Positions 1-8,016 of a stretch of 36,519 nt of DNA are shown here, in pieces. The notes under the pieces are model-generated. The model was not told the origin of the DNA. It saw only the letters and a list, made by a program, of their open reading frames with translations, and did not search any database. This DNA comes from Rhizobiales bacterium Ga0077524 (GTDB lineage Bacteria > Pseudomonadota > Alphaproteobacteria > Rhizobiales > Hyphomicrobiaceae), in the NCBI GenBank assembly GCA_001464755.1, contig LNDR01000395.1, positions 1-36,519 on the forward strand, written 5' to 3'. The translations under genes were made by a program, and so were the position numbers. Position 1 is the stretch's first letter; each line of letters begins with the position of its first letter.

Positions 1-127
1 CTCCCCGTGTCTGGGGCTCGGCCTCGCTCACGCGAAGCAATCCCCGTTGCGCTCACGCGCCTTAGTCGACACGTCGGGGCGGGTCACTCAGCCAGTGATC
101 CGTGTCCCCAGCGGACATGATGGTCTA
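1..127 (-). repeat. IS110-type left end, copy A (direct repeat)
   Basis: Near-identical in the same orientation to 306-435. Both copies finish at the same point (GTCTA on the plus strand), followed by unrelated sequence. Position 1 matches position 306, which lies nine bases before the transposase start codon in copy B, so a second transposase start may lie just left of the window. A possible hairpin (81-108) has GGG-T-CAC facing GTG-T-CCC around a loop that differs completely from copy B over 12 bases (88-99). IS110-group elements are known to encode a bridge RNA in this left-end non-coding region; assigning it here is inference. Confidence 0.75.
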
Positions 128-296
128 GGTGCAGTTGCTGCCCGCCCTTGCCGAGCTTCCTCAGCATCGACCGGATCGCGTCAGGTGTGTTCGGCGTCCC
201 GTAGAAGCGCACGTCGGCTGCCGCACCTCCCTCCACCGTCGCCACCGCGATCGTCTTCTTGTGGACGTCCAGCCCCACGAAAATGGTAGTATCCAT
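84..296 (-). pseudogene. IS110-family transposase, N-terminal fragment
   Basis: The first ~57 residues read as an IS110-family (DEDD) transposase. They begin MDTTIFVGLDVHKKTIAVA, which carries the first catalytic Asp (D10), and run to GKGGQQLHL. Homology then stops at about base 126, exactly where left-end copy A begins, and the frame continues for 13 unrelated residues to a stop. The rest of the RuvC-like domain and the C-terminal Ser-containing domain are missing (full proteins are about 300-400 aa), so this fragment cannot be active. The natural start is the ATG at 294-296, just inside left-end copy B. Confidence 0.8.
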
Positions 297-305
297 CTTG
301 ATCCG

Positions 306-435
306 CTCCCCGTGTCTGGGGATAGGCTTCGCTCACGCGAAGCAACGCCCGTTGCGCGTCACACGCGCCTTAGTCGACACGTCGGGGCGGGTCACCGATC
401 AGGTCAACCGTGTCCCCAGCGGACATGATAGTCTA
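306..435 (-). repeat. IS110-type left end, copy B (possible bridge-RNA region)
   Basis: Direct-repeat partner of 1-127 and the upstream non-coding end of the transposase fragment at 84-296. The element terminus is placed at 435, because similarity between the copies stops there. The hairpin at 389-416 has the same stem as copy A (GGG-T-CAC with GTG-T-CCC) but a different 12-base loop (396-407). Other differences are scattered single bases, a small variable patch after the CTGGGG near 321, and a short indel near 350. No experimental promoter or RNA is known to me, so the RNA role is inferred from the family. Confidence 0.7.
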
Positions 436-454
436 AAGGCCTTGCAGCCAGCCG

Positions 455-1309
455 TCAGCTCGATTGGTCCGCGCGCCTTGTTTCGCCAATCCCCCAAGCC
501 TGCGGCGCCAGATGGCGCAGCTTGTAGATCGCCGTGTGGAGCACATGGGCGACGGGACGGTCGCCCGCGAGCAGCAGGCAATCCAGATCGACGAGGCGGT
601 GGCCTTTCTTGTCGTAGTTGGCGACGACGCGCGTGCGTGCCGACAAGACCTCTCCGACGCGGGCGAGCGACAGGTTGCGCATCGTGCTGCCGACGTGGAT
701 CCAAGGCGGAAGCACGACGTTCTCTCGGAGCGCCGAGTTGCACAGACGCAAAAGAATGCCCGGATGCGCGATGCCCTCGTCAGCATAGATCGGATTCGTT
801 TCGCGGACATCGCGCAAGTAGGTTTCGTGACGCTCGCGGTCGAGCACGGCGGGCACCGTCGACAAATACAAGCCGACCGCGAGGCTCGCCTCGTCAGCTG
901 GAGGACGAGCGCTGAGATCGGGTGGCGCCATAAAGGCGTAGTCGGCGAGGCGCGGCGCATGACCAGGCGTTGAGAGCAGGCGCGCGGTGCCGGTCGCGCA
1001 CTCGACGCCCTCGCTCTCGACATGAATCTGGAGGCTGCCATCTGGCGCTTCCACCGCCGAAGCGGTTGCCATACGACCGTCGTAGACCGGCTTGCCGAAC
1101 TTGGCCGCAAGCTCGCCGCGCTCGAGAAACGCCCTACCCCAGCGCTCGACCGGTAGATGCGAGGCGTAGGCGAAAACCTCGACGCCGGGCACGAGACCAC
1201 CCGTGAAGCCCAGCTTCTTGGCAACGGCGTCGTCGTGGATCTTGTTCTCGGAGGCGTGCGATACGTTGTAGGCCTCAATCGTGTAGGCGAGGCGGCGGGC
1301 TTCGACCAT
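455..1309 (-). CDS. MaoC-like hotdog-fold protein (double hotdog)
   Basis: A 284-residue protein resembling MaoC/hotdog acyl-CoA hydratase-like proteins. The N-terminal half contains TGGLVPGVEVFAYASHLPVE, typical of the substrate-tunnel helix in this fold, and the second half has a related block around HPGILLRLCNSALRENV. I cannot assign a substrate. The family includes enoyl-CoA hydratases and catalytically inactive relatives, and the classic D-x5-H dyad is not obvious here. I chose the ATG at 1309 because GAGGAG lies nine bases upstream; a longer frame to 1342 has no better signal. It is the downstream gene of a two-gene minus-strand run, 110 bases after the kinase/TRAP fusion. The left neighbour is insertion-sequence debris, so anything further downstream in the operon may have been lost. 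Confidence 0.75.
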   Translation of the reverse strand: MVEARRLAYTIEAYNVSHASENKIHDDAVAKKLGFTGGLVPGVEVFAYASHLPVERWGRAFLERGELAAKFGKPVYDGRMATASAVEAPDGSLQIHVESEGVECATGTARLLSTPGHAPRLADYAFMAPPDLSARPPADEASLAVGLYLSTVPAVLDRERHETYLRDVRETNPIYADEGIAHPGILLRLCNSALRENVVLPPWIHVGSTMRNLSLARVGEVLSARTRVVANYDKKGHRLVDLDCLLLAGDRPVAHVLHTAIYKLRHLAPQAWGIGETRRADQSS

Positions 1310-1419
1310 TGGGTTGGACTCCTCGGGAAATGAGCCGGACAACCGGCGAACCTTAGCTCAGGCTATGCGGAGCGGCGCCAATTAGCCAAGTGACGGCGCA
1401 AAGCCCCTCTCCCACCGCC

Positions 1420-3978
1420 TTACCGGCGGAACCGGTTGTAGCTCTCGAGCACCTCCTTGAACCGCGGGCTCCTGGAGGCCTCCTCGGCGAGCGTCGCATC
1501 CACGGCTTTCAGCAAAGCTTCACGGACGGGACCGGTGAAGGGTCGCACGACGATGCGTTGCGTGCGGATGCGGTCGAGGACGTCGTTTTGAGAACTGGGA
1601 AACAGTTGCGCCCAGCGATCCAGATTACGCCGGCAAGCTTCGTCGATCAGGCGTTGTTGGGGCTCGGACATCGCGGCCCATGTCGCGGGTGCCAGGACGA
1701 GGGTCAAGAGATAGGTCGGCTGATGCACGCCCGGATAGTGGTAGACGCCGGCGACCCGAGGCTGGGCCAGGAAGACACCAGTCAGGGGCGTTACGCCGAA
1801 ATTCGCATCGAGGCGATCGGCGGCGAAGGCCGGGCCCAGCTCGCGGCTCGACGGCAGGGCCACGTTTTGGGCATCGAGCCGGGTCAACGCGCGCGCCAGG
1901 AGATGCGGAGCTCGCACCTTGAGGCCGCGGAAATCGGATGGCGAGCGCACCTCTTTTTTGAACCAGGCTCCGACCCCACCAGCAATGCCGCAAGGAATGA
2001 CGCGCATCGGGTTGGCGTCGTCGATATAGGCCTGCTCGAGGAACCGCGCTCCGTCCGCACGCAGCCATCTGACGTGATCACTTGGCTCGAGGCCGAAGGG
2101 AACGGCACCGGAAAGAACGGCCAGCTCGAGCTGCCGGCCGGAATCACGCGATGGGGCCTGCCACGCCAGGAGGTCGCGCGCCGCCGCCAGTCGTTGCGCA
2201 AGCTCAGCGGGAGAGGCGTTTCCCTCCTCGGTCAGCAGTGACACACCAAGCTTGTTGCCGCTCAGCTTCTCTAGCTCGGCGATGAAATCGCCAGACTGGT
2301 CCGTAAATCCGGGGACGCGGTCGGTTCCAAAAAGGCCAGCCCAGAGGCGCATTCGACCTGAAGGCACGGCTGCGGCGAGGCGGGCTGCCTCCTGATCGGA
2401 CAAGGCCGATGGCAGGGTGGAGCGCGCCCGGAACGTGCCGGTGAATGCGGCAGAAGGCGGCGTCGGCGGCGGAGTGCGGGTGCTCAGGGGAGGGCTGGGG
2501 CTCGACGGAGGATCAGGTGGCCTCTCAGGGTTTCGGGTCGCGATCGGGCTCGGCTCGGGAGGCGCTGCGGGTGGCGCCGGTTGCGTCGACGCTTCCGCGG
2601 GTGGCGCAACGACCGGTGGCGAGGGCAGTCTCTCAGGAACAGCCTGAGGCTCAGGTGCCGTTTGGACGGGAGGCTGGCTCGCAGCAAGCGCGACGCCGGT
2701 GGTGGAAGCGGCGGGCCGCTCGGCCTCGCTTCGGCGGCGCTGCGCCTCGGTTATGTAGCGCTCGTAGGCTGCGGGCGTGCCGGCCGCCAGGGCGCGTTGC
2801 CAGGCTACGGCATCGCGAGCGGGGGCGGCGACACCGATCCAGTAGCCAAGACCGCCCAAGGCGACGAAACCGGCGACAAACGAGCCGACGACGAACCGAC
2901 GAGCGCCCGACGCGCCGCCGTTCGGCGTGGACACCGGCTGCGAAATCTCATCGAACGACAAGCGTCGAGGCGCCCCTGCCACGGCGGACCGTGTAGAAGC
3001 GGCGTCTCCCCCGGGCAGCGGTCGCTGGGCAGGTGTCCCCGTGCGGCTCGCTGCCGACGCCGAGGACACCGGCCCGGACGCGGTTGTGGGCCCACCGAGC
3101 AACATGGCCCGCCAAGCCGCAACCGATTGCGGGCGGTCCTCGGACCGGACGCTCATCGCGCGATCGATCGCTGCCAGAAAGTCTGGTCGCCAGGTTCCGG
3201 TTGCAGAGGCAGCCGTCTTCATTTCCTCTCCCAGATCGCGAGAGAGCGCGTCCGGCGGGGCCCTGCCACTGACCAGAAAATACAGCGTCGCGCCGAGCGC
3301 GTAGACGTCGCTCCACGCGCCTTGCCGGTCGAGATCGACGGCGTACTGCTCCTTGGGCGAGTAGCCCGGGGTGACGATGGCGTGCACCGTGCGCGACTGC
3401 GCCGACAGTGCCTGCCGCGCCGCGCCGAAGTCGATCAGCACCGGGTCCGTGCCGTCGCGCATGATGACATTGGCAGGCTTGATGTCGCGATGCAGGATGC
3501 CCGCATCGTGCACGGCTCCGACGGCATCGAGAAGGCGCGCGACGATGCTGTCGGCCTCCGCCTGCGTGGGCTCGCGACCAAGCCCGGCACGCCATTCGGC
3601 GAGGCTTGGTCCCATCTCGAAGTCGAGCACCATGTAGGCTGTATTGTTCGCCTCGAACAGTCGGGAGACCCGAACGATCGAGGCATGACGGAATCGAGCG
3701 AGGGTACGGGCCTCCTCCAGGAACTTGCCCCGGCCCCATTCGAGCACGCCCTGCTCACGGGCGGATCGCGGCACCACCGTCGAGCCGTGCTCGCGCAACG
3801 CCAACTCGGCGGGGAAATACTCCTTGATGGCGACCGGCGCGTGGAGCCGCAGATCCTCCGCCTTGTAGGTGATCCCGAAGCCGCCCTGGCCGAGGACGCC
3901 GGTGATGCGGTAGTCGCCCGCCAGGATTGAGCCCACGGGCAAGGCCTGACGGAATTCTGCCAAGTGCGCCTCCGCCAT
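1420..3978 (-). CDS. Ser/Thr protein kinase fused to a TRAP DctP-like binding domain
   Basis: An 852-residue protein with an unusual architecture. Residues 24-295 form a Hanks-type kinase: glycine loop GQGGFG (30-35), Lys52 in VAIK, HRDIKPAN with Asp165, DFG at 183-185, and an activation segment ending PGYSPKEQ. A single membrane segment follows at about 362-383, then a linker rich in Pro, Ala and Ser (about 415-515). Residues 540-850 match DctP-type TRAP solute-binding proteins along their length: VPFGLEPSDHVRWL-like block, FKKEVRSPSDFRGLKVRAP (R689 matches the carboxylate-binding Arg of the family), YHYPGVHQP, and a C-terminal SYNRFRR. The usual E-W-x-G-P ligand block is replaced by NFGVTPLTG. 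The inferred topology is cytoplasmic kinase and periplasmic ligand domain, so an organic-acid receptor kinase is plausible. No TRAP membrane subunits are nearby. It is divergent from the oxaloacetate-decarboxylase-like gene. Confidence 0.9.
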   Translation of the reverse strand: MAEAHLAEFRQALPVGSILAGDYRITGVLGQGGFGITYKAEDLRLHAPVAIKEYFPAELALREHGSTVVPRSAREQGVLEWGRGKFLEEARTLARFRHASIVRVSRLFEANNTAYMVLDFEMGPSLAEWRAGLGREPTQAEADSIVARLLDAVGAVHDAGILHRDIKPANVIMRDGTDPVLIDFGAARQALSAQSRTVHAIVTPGYSPKEQYAVDLDRQGAWSDVYALGATLYFLVSGRAPPDALSRDLGEEMKTAASATGTWRPDFLAAIDRAMSVRSEDRPQSVAAWRAMLLGGPTTASGPVSSASAASRTGTPAQRPLPGGDAASTRSAVAGAPRRLSFDEISQPVSTPNGGASGARRFVVGSFVAGFVALGGLGYWIGVAAPARDAVAWQRALAAGTPAAYERYITEAQRRRSEAERPAASTTGVALAASQPPVQTAPEPQAVPERLPSPPVVAPPAEASTQPAPPAAPPEPSPIATRNPERPPDPPSSPSPPLSTRTPPPTPPSAAFTGTFRARSTLPSALSDQEAARLAAAVPSGRMRLWAGLFGTDRVPGFTDQSGDFIAELEKLSGNKLGVSLLTEEGNASPAELAQRLAAARDLLAWQAPSRDSGRQLELAVLSGAVPFGLEPSDHVRWLRADGARFLEQAYIDDANPMRVIPCGIAGGVGAWFKKEVRSPSDFRGLKVRAPHLLARALTRLDAQNVALPSSRELGPAFAADRLDANFGVTPLTGVFLAQPRVAGVYHYPGVHQPTYLLTLVLAPATWAAMSEPQQRLIDEACRRNLDRWAQLFPSSQNDVLDRIRTQRIVVRPFTGPVREALLKAVDATLAEEASRSPRFKEVLESYNRFRR

Positions 3979-4140
3979 CCGTCCGAGGAACGATACGAGC
4001 CGACCCTGACCGAATTCCTGTCAAGGTGCAAGGCAACGCCGCGTGAGGCGCACGTGAACGCTGCTCTCGGCGCTTGCCAAAGCGGCTGAAGCAGCGTCGG
4101 ATACCCGCGAACCGACACCTTCAATACGGAGAGACGACCG

Positions 4141-5013
4141 ATGCCTTCACGCTGGACGAGCCGCCGCGAGAGATTCCGCGCCGTAATCGGAGGCGCCCAA
4201 TGCGTGCACCCTGCCTCTGTCCACGATCCGATCTCGGGGCGGATTGCTCACGATCTCGGCTTCGAGGTCGGCATGTTCGCAGGATCTACGGCCTCCCTGA
4301 CCGTACTCGGCGCACCCGACTTGATCACGCTGACGCTGTCGGAGTTCGCCGAGCAGGCGCACCGCATCATGCGGGCGGCGGACCTCTCGCTGATGTGCGA
4401 TGCCGACCACGGCTACGGCAACGCGCTATCCGTGATGCGGACGGTCGAGGAACTCGAGGCGGCGGGCGTGTCGGGCCTCTCGATCGAGGATACCGACCTG
4501 CCGCAGCCCTATGGCCTCGGTGAGAAGCAGCGGATGCTTTCACTCGAGGAAGGCGTCGGCAAGATGAAGGCGGCACTAGCCGGGCGGCGCGACCCGGATC
4601 TCGTCATCGCCGGGCGGACCAGCGCACCAGCCATTGCCGGCATGGATGAGGCGATCCGGCGCGCCAAGGCCTACGCGGCGGTCGGTGTCGATGCGATTTT
4701 CCTCGTCGGTATCAAATCCCGCGCCGAGGTCGATGCGGTGGCGGCGGCCAACATCGGCAAGCCGATCATCCTCGGCGGCACACCGCCCGAGCTTGCGGAC
4801 AAGGCCTATCTCTCGTCGAAGGGCGTGCGCATCGCCCTGCAGGGCCATCAGCAGTTCGCAGCGGCCGTGCAGGGCATCTACGCGACGCTCAAGGCATTGC
4901 GCGACGGGACCAAGCCAGCCGATCTCAAGGGCATCGCTTCAGCCGACCTGATGCGGCAGCTCACGCGCGCGGACGACTACGACCGTTGGGGAAAAGACTT
5001 TCTGGGCGGGTGA
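4141..5013 (+). CDS. Isocitrate lyase/PEP mutase family, oxaloacetate decarboxylase-like
   Basis: A 290-residue TIM-barrel enzyme of the PEP mutase/isocitrate lyase superfamily. It follows the Pseudomonas PA4872-type oxaloacetate decarboxylase closely: an HPASVHDPISGRIAHDLGFE-like start, the metal-site block DADHGYGN (Asp87, Asp89), SIEDT with Glu116, Arg159, and GHQQFAAAV with His236. A His at that position marks the decarboxylase branch in my recollection. Expected reaction: Mg-dependent oxaloacetate to pyruvate plus CO2 in the cytoplasm. GGAGAG lies about eight bases before the ATG. The gene stands alone, divergent from the kinase/TRAP fusion with a 162-base gap that probably holds both promoters. 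Another oxo-acid lyase specificity remains possible. Confidence 0.85.
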   Translation: MPSRWTSRRERFRAVIGGAQCVHPASVHDPISGRIAHDLGFEVGMFAGSTASLTVLGAPDLITLTLSEFAEQAHRIMRAADLSLMCDADHGYGNALSVMRTVEELEAAGVSGLSIEDTDLPQPYGLGEKQRMLSLEEGVGKMKAALAGRRDPDLVIAGRTSAPAIAGMDEAIRRAKAYAAVGVDAIFLVGIKSRAEVDAVAAANIGKPIILGGTPPELADKAYLSSKGVRIALQGHQQFAAAVQGIYATLKALRDGTKPADLKGIASADLMRQLTRADDYDRWGKDFLGG

Positions 5014-5045
5014 GGCCTGGCTGCGGGCGTGATCCGTGTCGGCCG

Positions 5046-5064
5046 CGGCGAGGCTTTCTCGCCG
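5046..5064. terminator. Hairpin between convergent genes
   Basis: A perfect 7-bp stem, CGGCGAG/CTCGCCG, with loop GCTTT, sits between the ends of the oxaloacetate-decarboxylase-like gene (stop at 5013) and selO (stop at 5073). There is no U-run on either strand, so it is a weak intrinsic terminator at best, but the position fits a shared transcript end. Confidence 0.4.
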
Positions 5065-5072
5065 ACCGTCGC

Positions 5073-6569
5073 TCACGTCCCGCAGAATGTCTGCTTCACG
5101 ACCTCCTCGGGCTTCGGCGGCAGCGTGTAACGCTCACGCCCTGGCTGATCGTCGAAGGGGCGGGCCAGAACGGCAACGAGATCCTCAAAGGGCTGGAAGT
5201 CCTCCCGGCGGACGGCGGCGGCGATGGCCTCCTCCACCAGATGATTGCGCGGAATAAAGGCCGGGTTGGCCTGCCGCATGGCCTCGCGACGGACCGAGGG
5301 AGTGCCACTTTCCAGCTCGAGGCGAGCACGCCAGCGCGACGCCCACTCGGTGAAGACCGCCGGATCCTTGAAGCGCCCGGCGACCTTGGCGTCGGCCGAA
5401 GGAGCGGCGGCTGCATCGGCAAGGTCACGGAAGGTCAGGGTAAAATCCGCCTCTCCCTTGGTCATCCGGTCGAGCAGGTCGTGGGCAAGGTCGAGATCGC
5501 CGTCACGCGCCTCCATCAGGCCGAGCTTGGCGCGTAGCTCACGCGTATAGGCGGCCTCGAACAAGCCGCCAAAGCCCATCAAAGAGGCTTGTCCTGCTTC
5601 CAGTTGCGCCGCCTCAGTCTCGGCGAGTAGCGGCAGCAGCGTCTCCGTCAAGCGCGCAAGGTTCCACTGCGCGATCTGGGGCTGGTTCGCATAGGCGTAG
5701 CGGCCCTGGGCGTCGATCGAGCTGAAGACCGTGCCAGGGTGGTAGGTGTCCATGAAAGCGCAGGGTCCGTAGTCGATGGTCTCGCCGGCGATCGACATGT
5801 TGTCTGTGTTCATGACGCCATGAATGAAACCGATAGCGAGCCATCGGGCTATCAGCGCGGCTTGCCGGGCGATCACCGCATCAAGGAGTGCGAGGTAGGG
5901 ATTAGGCGCGCCCGCGGCTTCGGGATAATGGCGCGCGATGACGTGATCCGCGAGCTGACGAATACCGTCGGTGTCGCGGCGCACGGCAAAATATTGGAAG
6001 GTGCCGACTCGAATGTGGCTTGCCGCCACGCGCGTGAGCACGGCACCGGGCAGGGCCTCCTCGCGGAAGACGTGCTCGCCACTGAGAACGGCGGCCAGAG
6101 AGCGGGTCGTCGGCACCCCCAGCGCGTGCATGGCCTCGGCCACGATGTACTCGCGCAGCACGGGGCCGAGCGCGGCGCGGCCGTCGCCACGGCGCGAGAA
6201 CGGTGTCGGGCCCGAGCCCTTCAGCTGGATGTCGCGGCGAACACCGGCTCGATCAATGATCTCACCCAACAGCACGGCGCGCCCGTCGCCCAGTTGGGGA
6301 ACGAAGCCGCCAAATTGATGCCCGGCATAGGCCTGGGCGATCGGCTCGCTGCCGTGCGCGATCCGGTTGCCTGCAAGCACCTCGATGCCTTCGGGGCTGG
6401 CGAGGCGGGCCGGGTCGAGGCCGAGATCCCGGGCCAGCCTCTCGTTCAGCTTGACCAGGCGCGGGGTCGCAACCGGCGTCGGTGGCAAGCGGGCGAAGAA
6501 GCGGTCTGGCAGGCGCGCGTAGCTGTTGTCGAAGGCGAAGGGCGCAGCATGAGTCGCAGCGAGGGTCAT
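5073..6569 (-). CDS. selO: Protein adenylyltransferase SelO (YdiU family)
   Basis: A 498-residue SelO pseudokinase-fold enzyme, which transfers AMP from ATP to Ser/Thr/Tyr of target proteins and is linked to oxidative-stress responses. Visible signatures are [35 protein letters not shown] (Lys117), REY with Glu140, [12 protein letters not shown], and [19 protein letters not shown] with Asp256, Asn257 and Asp266. The protein ends in TFCGT with Cys496, where eukaryotic SelO has selenocysteine. The stop after it is TGA, but bacterial homologues normally end here, so it is a true stop. Length is normal for the family. It is a single gene, convergent with 4141-5013 and divergent from the CoA-transferase. 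Confidence 0.95.
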   Translation of the reverse strand: MTLAATHAAPFAFDNSYARLPDRFFARLPPTPVATPRLVKLNERLARDLGLDPARLASPEGIEVLAGNRIAHGSEPIAQAYAGHQFGGFVPQLGDGRAVLLGEIIDRAGVRRDIQLKGSGPTPFSRRGDGRAALGPVLREYIVAEAMHALGVPTTRSLAAVLSGEHVFREEALPGAVLTRVAASHIRVGTFQYFAVRRDTDGIRQLADHVIARHYPEAAGAPNPYLALLDAVIARQAALIARWLAIGFIHGVMNTDNMSIAGETIDYGPCAFMDTYHPGTVFSSIDAQGRYAYANQPQIAQWNLARLTETLLPLLAETEAAQLEAGQASLMGFGGLFEAAYTRELRAKLGLMEARDGDLDLAHDLLDRMTKGEADFTLTFRDLADAAAAPSADAKVAGRFKDPAVFTEWASRWRARLELESGTPSVRREAMRQANPAFIPRNHLVEEAIAAAVRREDFQPFEDLVAVLARPFDDQPGRERYTLPPKPEEVVKQTFCGT

Positions 6570-6756
6570 CGGGCGCTTCCTGCGGGTTCGGTCGGCTGAT
6601 TCTCAAACCTCATATCGAGCCTAGGCGGAGCCACGGCAAGGGGGGCGACCAGCTTCCCACGGATCGGGGTCGAGAACAGCTTGCCTTCGGAGGCCGTCGC
6701 TGTCAGCCTTCGCAAGGCAGATGATAGTCGGCACGCTATTCAACGGGAGTGTAGCC

Positions 6757-7986
6757 ATGAGCGTCGGCGTCGAACTCGATTGCCTCGAAGGCATCCGGGT
6801 CGTGGATTTCACGCAGTTCGAGGCGGGCCCCTCGTGCACCGAAAGCCTCGCTTGGCTCGGCGCCGAGGTGGTGAAGATCGAGAACCCCGGCCTGGGCGAT
6901 CCCGGTCGGCGGCTGCAAAAGGGCCAGCCAGACAACGACCCCTGGTACTTCCATCAGTACAACGCCAACAAGAAGTCGCTGACGCTGAACCTCAAGTCGC
7001 CGCGTGGGAAGGAGATCGTGCGCGATCTCATCCGAAAGGCCGACGTGATGGTCGAGAACATGGCGCCCGGCACCATCGAGCGGCTCGGTCTCGGCTACGA
7101 TGAGGTCAGGAAAATCAACCCCGGCATCATCTACTGCCAGATCAAGGGTTTCGGAACCGGGAGCCCCTACGAGACAAGCCTTGCGTTCGACATGATTGCG
7201 CAAGCGGCCGGCGGCACGTTCAGTGTCACGGGCGACAGCGACCGGCCACCCGTCAAGCCCGGACCGTCGCTCGGCGACACGGGCACCGGGATGCTGATGG
7301 CGATCTCGATCCTGGGCGCATTGTTCAAGCGAGCCAAGACCGGCGAAGGCCGTCGCCTGCAGGTGGCCATGCAGGACGCCATGATCCACTACATGCGCGT
7401 GCCCCTGTCCCGCACCCAGGCGACGGGCAAGGCCGTGCCGCGCGATGGCTCCAGCCGCTCGACGCCCGGCGGTCTCGTCCCGAACGCGCTCTATCCATGC
7501 AAGCCCGGCGGGCCGAACGACTACGTCTACGTATTCTGCAGCCGGGCCAATCCCGAACACTGGCAGCGCCTACTGAAGGTGATGGGACGCGAGGACCTGG
7601 CTGGCGATCCTCGCTTCGACACGCAAACTGCTCGCGCCGAGCGCCCGGCCGAGGTCGACGCTCTCATTGCCGAATGGACGCGAAAGCACACCAAGGAAGA
7701 GGCGATGACGCTGATCGGCGCCGCCAGCGTACCGGCGGGCGCCGTGTTCGACACGCTGGAGCTGATGAACGACCCGTCGCTGGCCGAGCGCGGCATCATG
7801 CAGACAATCGATCATCCCACGACAGGCAAGGTGAAGATGCCTGCGTGGCCGGTGCGCTTCGACGGCGCGCCCGTGCAGGTGAAGCCGTCGCCAACGCTCG
7901 GCCAACACGCGGACGACGTGCTTAGCTCCTGGCTCGGCATGGACGGCAAGACCGTGGCTGCGTTGCGCGAGGAAGGGATCGTGTGA
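6757..7986 (+). CDS. CaiB/BaiF (class III) CoA-transferase
   Basis: A 409-residue class III CoA-transferase, moving CoA between carboxylic acids in the cytoplasm. It shows the N-terminal LEGIRVVDFTQFEAGPSCTE block, LAWLGAEVVKIENP, the NKKSLTLNLKSPRGKEI block, and SLGDTGTGM, whose Asp174 corresponds to the catalytic aspartate of formyl-CoA transferase. The acid substrate cannot be read from sequence. I took the ATG at 6757, with GGGAG just upstream, rather than an earlier in-frame ATG at 6721. It is followed after 30 bases by the gene at 8017 and then by the UGSC selenoprotein, so the three are probably co-transcribed. Confidence 0.88.
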   Translation: MSVGVELDCLEGIRVVDFTQFEAGPSCTESLAWLGAEVVKIENPGLGDPGRRLQKGQPDNDPWYFHQYNANKKSLTLNLKSPRGKEIVRDLIRKADVMVENMAPGTIERLGLGYDEVRKINPGIIYCQIKGFGTGSPYETSLAFDMIAQAAGGTFSVTGDSDRPPVKPGPSLGDTGTGMLMAISILGALFKRAKTGEGRRLQVAMQDAMIHYMRVPLSRTQATGKAVPRDGSSRSTPGGLVPNALYPCKPGGPNDYVYVFCSRANPEHWQRLLKVMGREDLAGDPRFDTQTARAERPAEVDALIAEWTRKHTKEEAMTLIGAASVPAGAVFDTLELMNDPSLAERGIMQTIDHPTTGKVKMPAWPVRFDGAPVQVKPSPTLGQHADDVLSSWLGMDGKTVAALREEGIV

Positions 7987-8016
7987 CGGCGCGATAGCCT
8001 CCAGGAGCCAACCACC

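Noticed and set aside
2581-3930. Long plus-strand open frame (449 codons) opposite the kinase
   Set aside because: Antisense shadow of high-GC coding sequence; its translation is Arg-rich and low in structure, while the minus strand encodes clear kinase motifs.
5070-5075. TGA directly after TFCGT at the end of selO as a possible second selenocysteine codon
   Set aside because: Bacterial SelO proteins normally end at this Cys-containing tail, and the frame beyond the TGA does not look like SelO. The only hairpin nearby sits between the convergent gene ends and fits a transcript end better.
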